Below, one piece after another: positions 63,488-64,000 of a stretch of 64,000 nt of DNA. The notes beneath the pieces were generated by a model. That model had not been told where the DNA came from. It did no database searches and was given only the letters and a program-made list of their open reading frames with translations. Source of the stretch: Zanthoxylum bungeanum (Eukaryota > Streptophyta > Magnoliopsida > Sapindales > Rutaceae); contig SKCR01033660.1 in assembly GCA_019454045.1 (NCBI GenBank), forward strand, positions 124,001 through 188,000. The letters run 5' to 3'. Position 1 is the stretch's first letter. Every line of letters starts with the position of its first letter. The position numbers and the translations under genes were made by a program.

Positions 63488-64000
63488 ATCTCCCCCTTTG
63501 GCATTCCGTGACAAAACACTACCTAATACAAAGACTACGGTAATAGACCCAAAAAAAATAGTCAACTGTCAACCATCAAAACAGTGACTTATTACAAAAG
63601 GACTCGATCTAACACCTAACAAAGTAGTCTTGAAAGTAATGCCACCGCAGCAACATACCTGCTACCTGAAACATCCACAACCACAATATACCGTGAAAAG
63701 CATTGGGATAATCAAGTAAGACATAAAGCAGGTAAAAATCTCATGCATGTACAAGTAGAAATCTCTCTCCCCCTTAATCTTAACTCCCCTTAAAAACGGA
63801 GATATCTAAAGGATATTCTACGACTCTCTCCTATATATTAAGGCTCTCCCCCTTAATATATTACTCTCCCCCTTTTTGTCACGAAATGACAAAGGATAAA
63901 AGAAACAGGAAAAATACAGGAGAACAGGAGAAAACACATGTAAGAGCATAAACAAACAGGAATTACTCCCCCTCACTAACAGGTACATACAGTTAGCAAA
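63488..64000 (-). mobile_element. Sirevirus-like element, 3' untranslated region
   Basis: On the - strand: a purine tract AAAGGGGGAGAT directly before the LTR, a TTTTGTCACGGAATGCC block, and further AAAAAGGGGGAGAG repeats (63840-63885) typical of the 3' region of Sirevirus-like copia elements. It continues beyond the window. No coding domain is visible in the part present. Confidence 0.65.

Overview
The window is nuclear DNA of a flowering plant, most likely a eudicot. Four complete host genes with plant-type products lie in AT-rich DNA packed with plant retrotransposons, SINEs, hAT and Mutator MITEs and Helitron-like elements. I do not name a species.

Host genes, all on the + strand: UREF, a urease nickel-insertion chaperone (1015-1749); a UBA-domain protein with its coding region in one exon (29322-31184); ELC/VPS23, the ESCRT-I ubiquitin receptor (34486-35688); and the four-exon alpha subunit of the nascent polypeptide-associated complex (43724-46632). 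They act in unrelated processes and are not an operon. A fifth gene is broken: the last two exons of a GAMYB-type MYB gene lie on the - strand at 47.7-48.06 kb and 62.04-62.45 kb, separated by 14 kb of transposons.

Layout. 0-8 kb: a hAT MITE, UREF, the 3' end of a Sirevirus-like copia element, a 3.5 kb solo LTR, a MITE and SINE pieces. 8.1-24.3 kb: an AT-rich Helitron-like repeat split by a gag-only LTR element (8835-22971), itself split by a second gag-only LTR element on the opposite strand (11563-21906). 24.5-26 kb: part of another LTR. 27.5-38 kb: the UBA and ELC genes with three MITEs. 40.3-42.6 kb: a second copy of the AT-rich repeat, with a small Helitron inside. 43.6-46.7 kb: NACA, with a hAT MITE in intron 2. 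47.7-62.4 kb: the broken GAMYB gene, whose intron holds a Helitron, a foldback-type inverted-repeat element, a SINE and a complete-length copia element (53365-61169) broken by a solo LTR. 62.45-64 kb: a Sirevirus-like LTR on the - strand.

Two observations stand out. (1) A CpG-rich tandem module built around CGTTCGAACG occurs in three structurally unrelated LTR retrotransposons in this one window: the copia leader, the LTRs of the inner gag-only element, and the Sirevirus-like LTR. (2) The copia element has no tRNA-type primer site. Two bases after its 5' LTR lies a 15-base perfect complement of a stretch inside its own LTR, which suggests self-priming.
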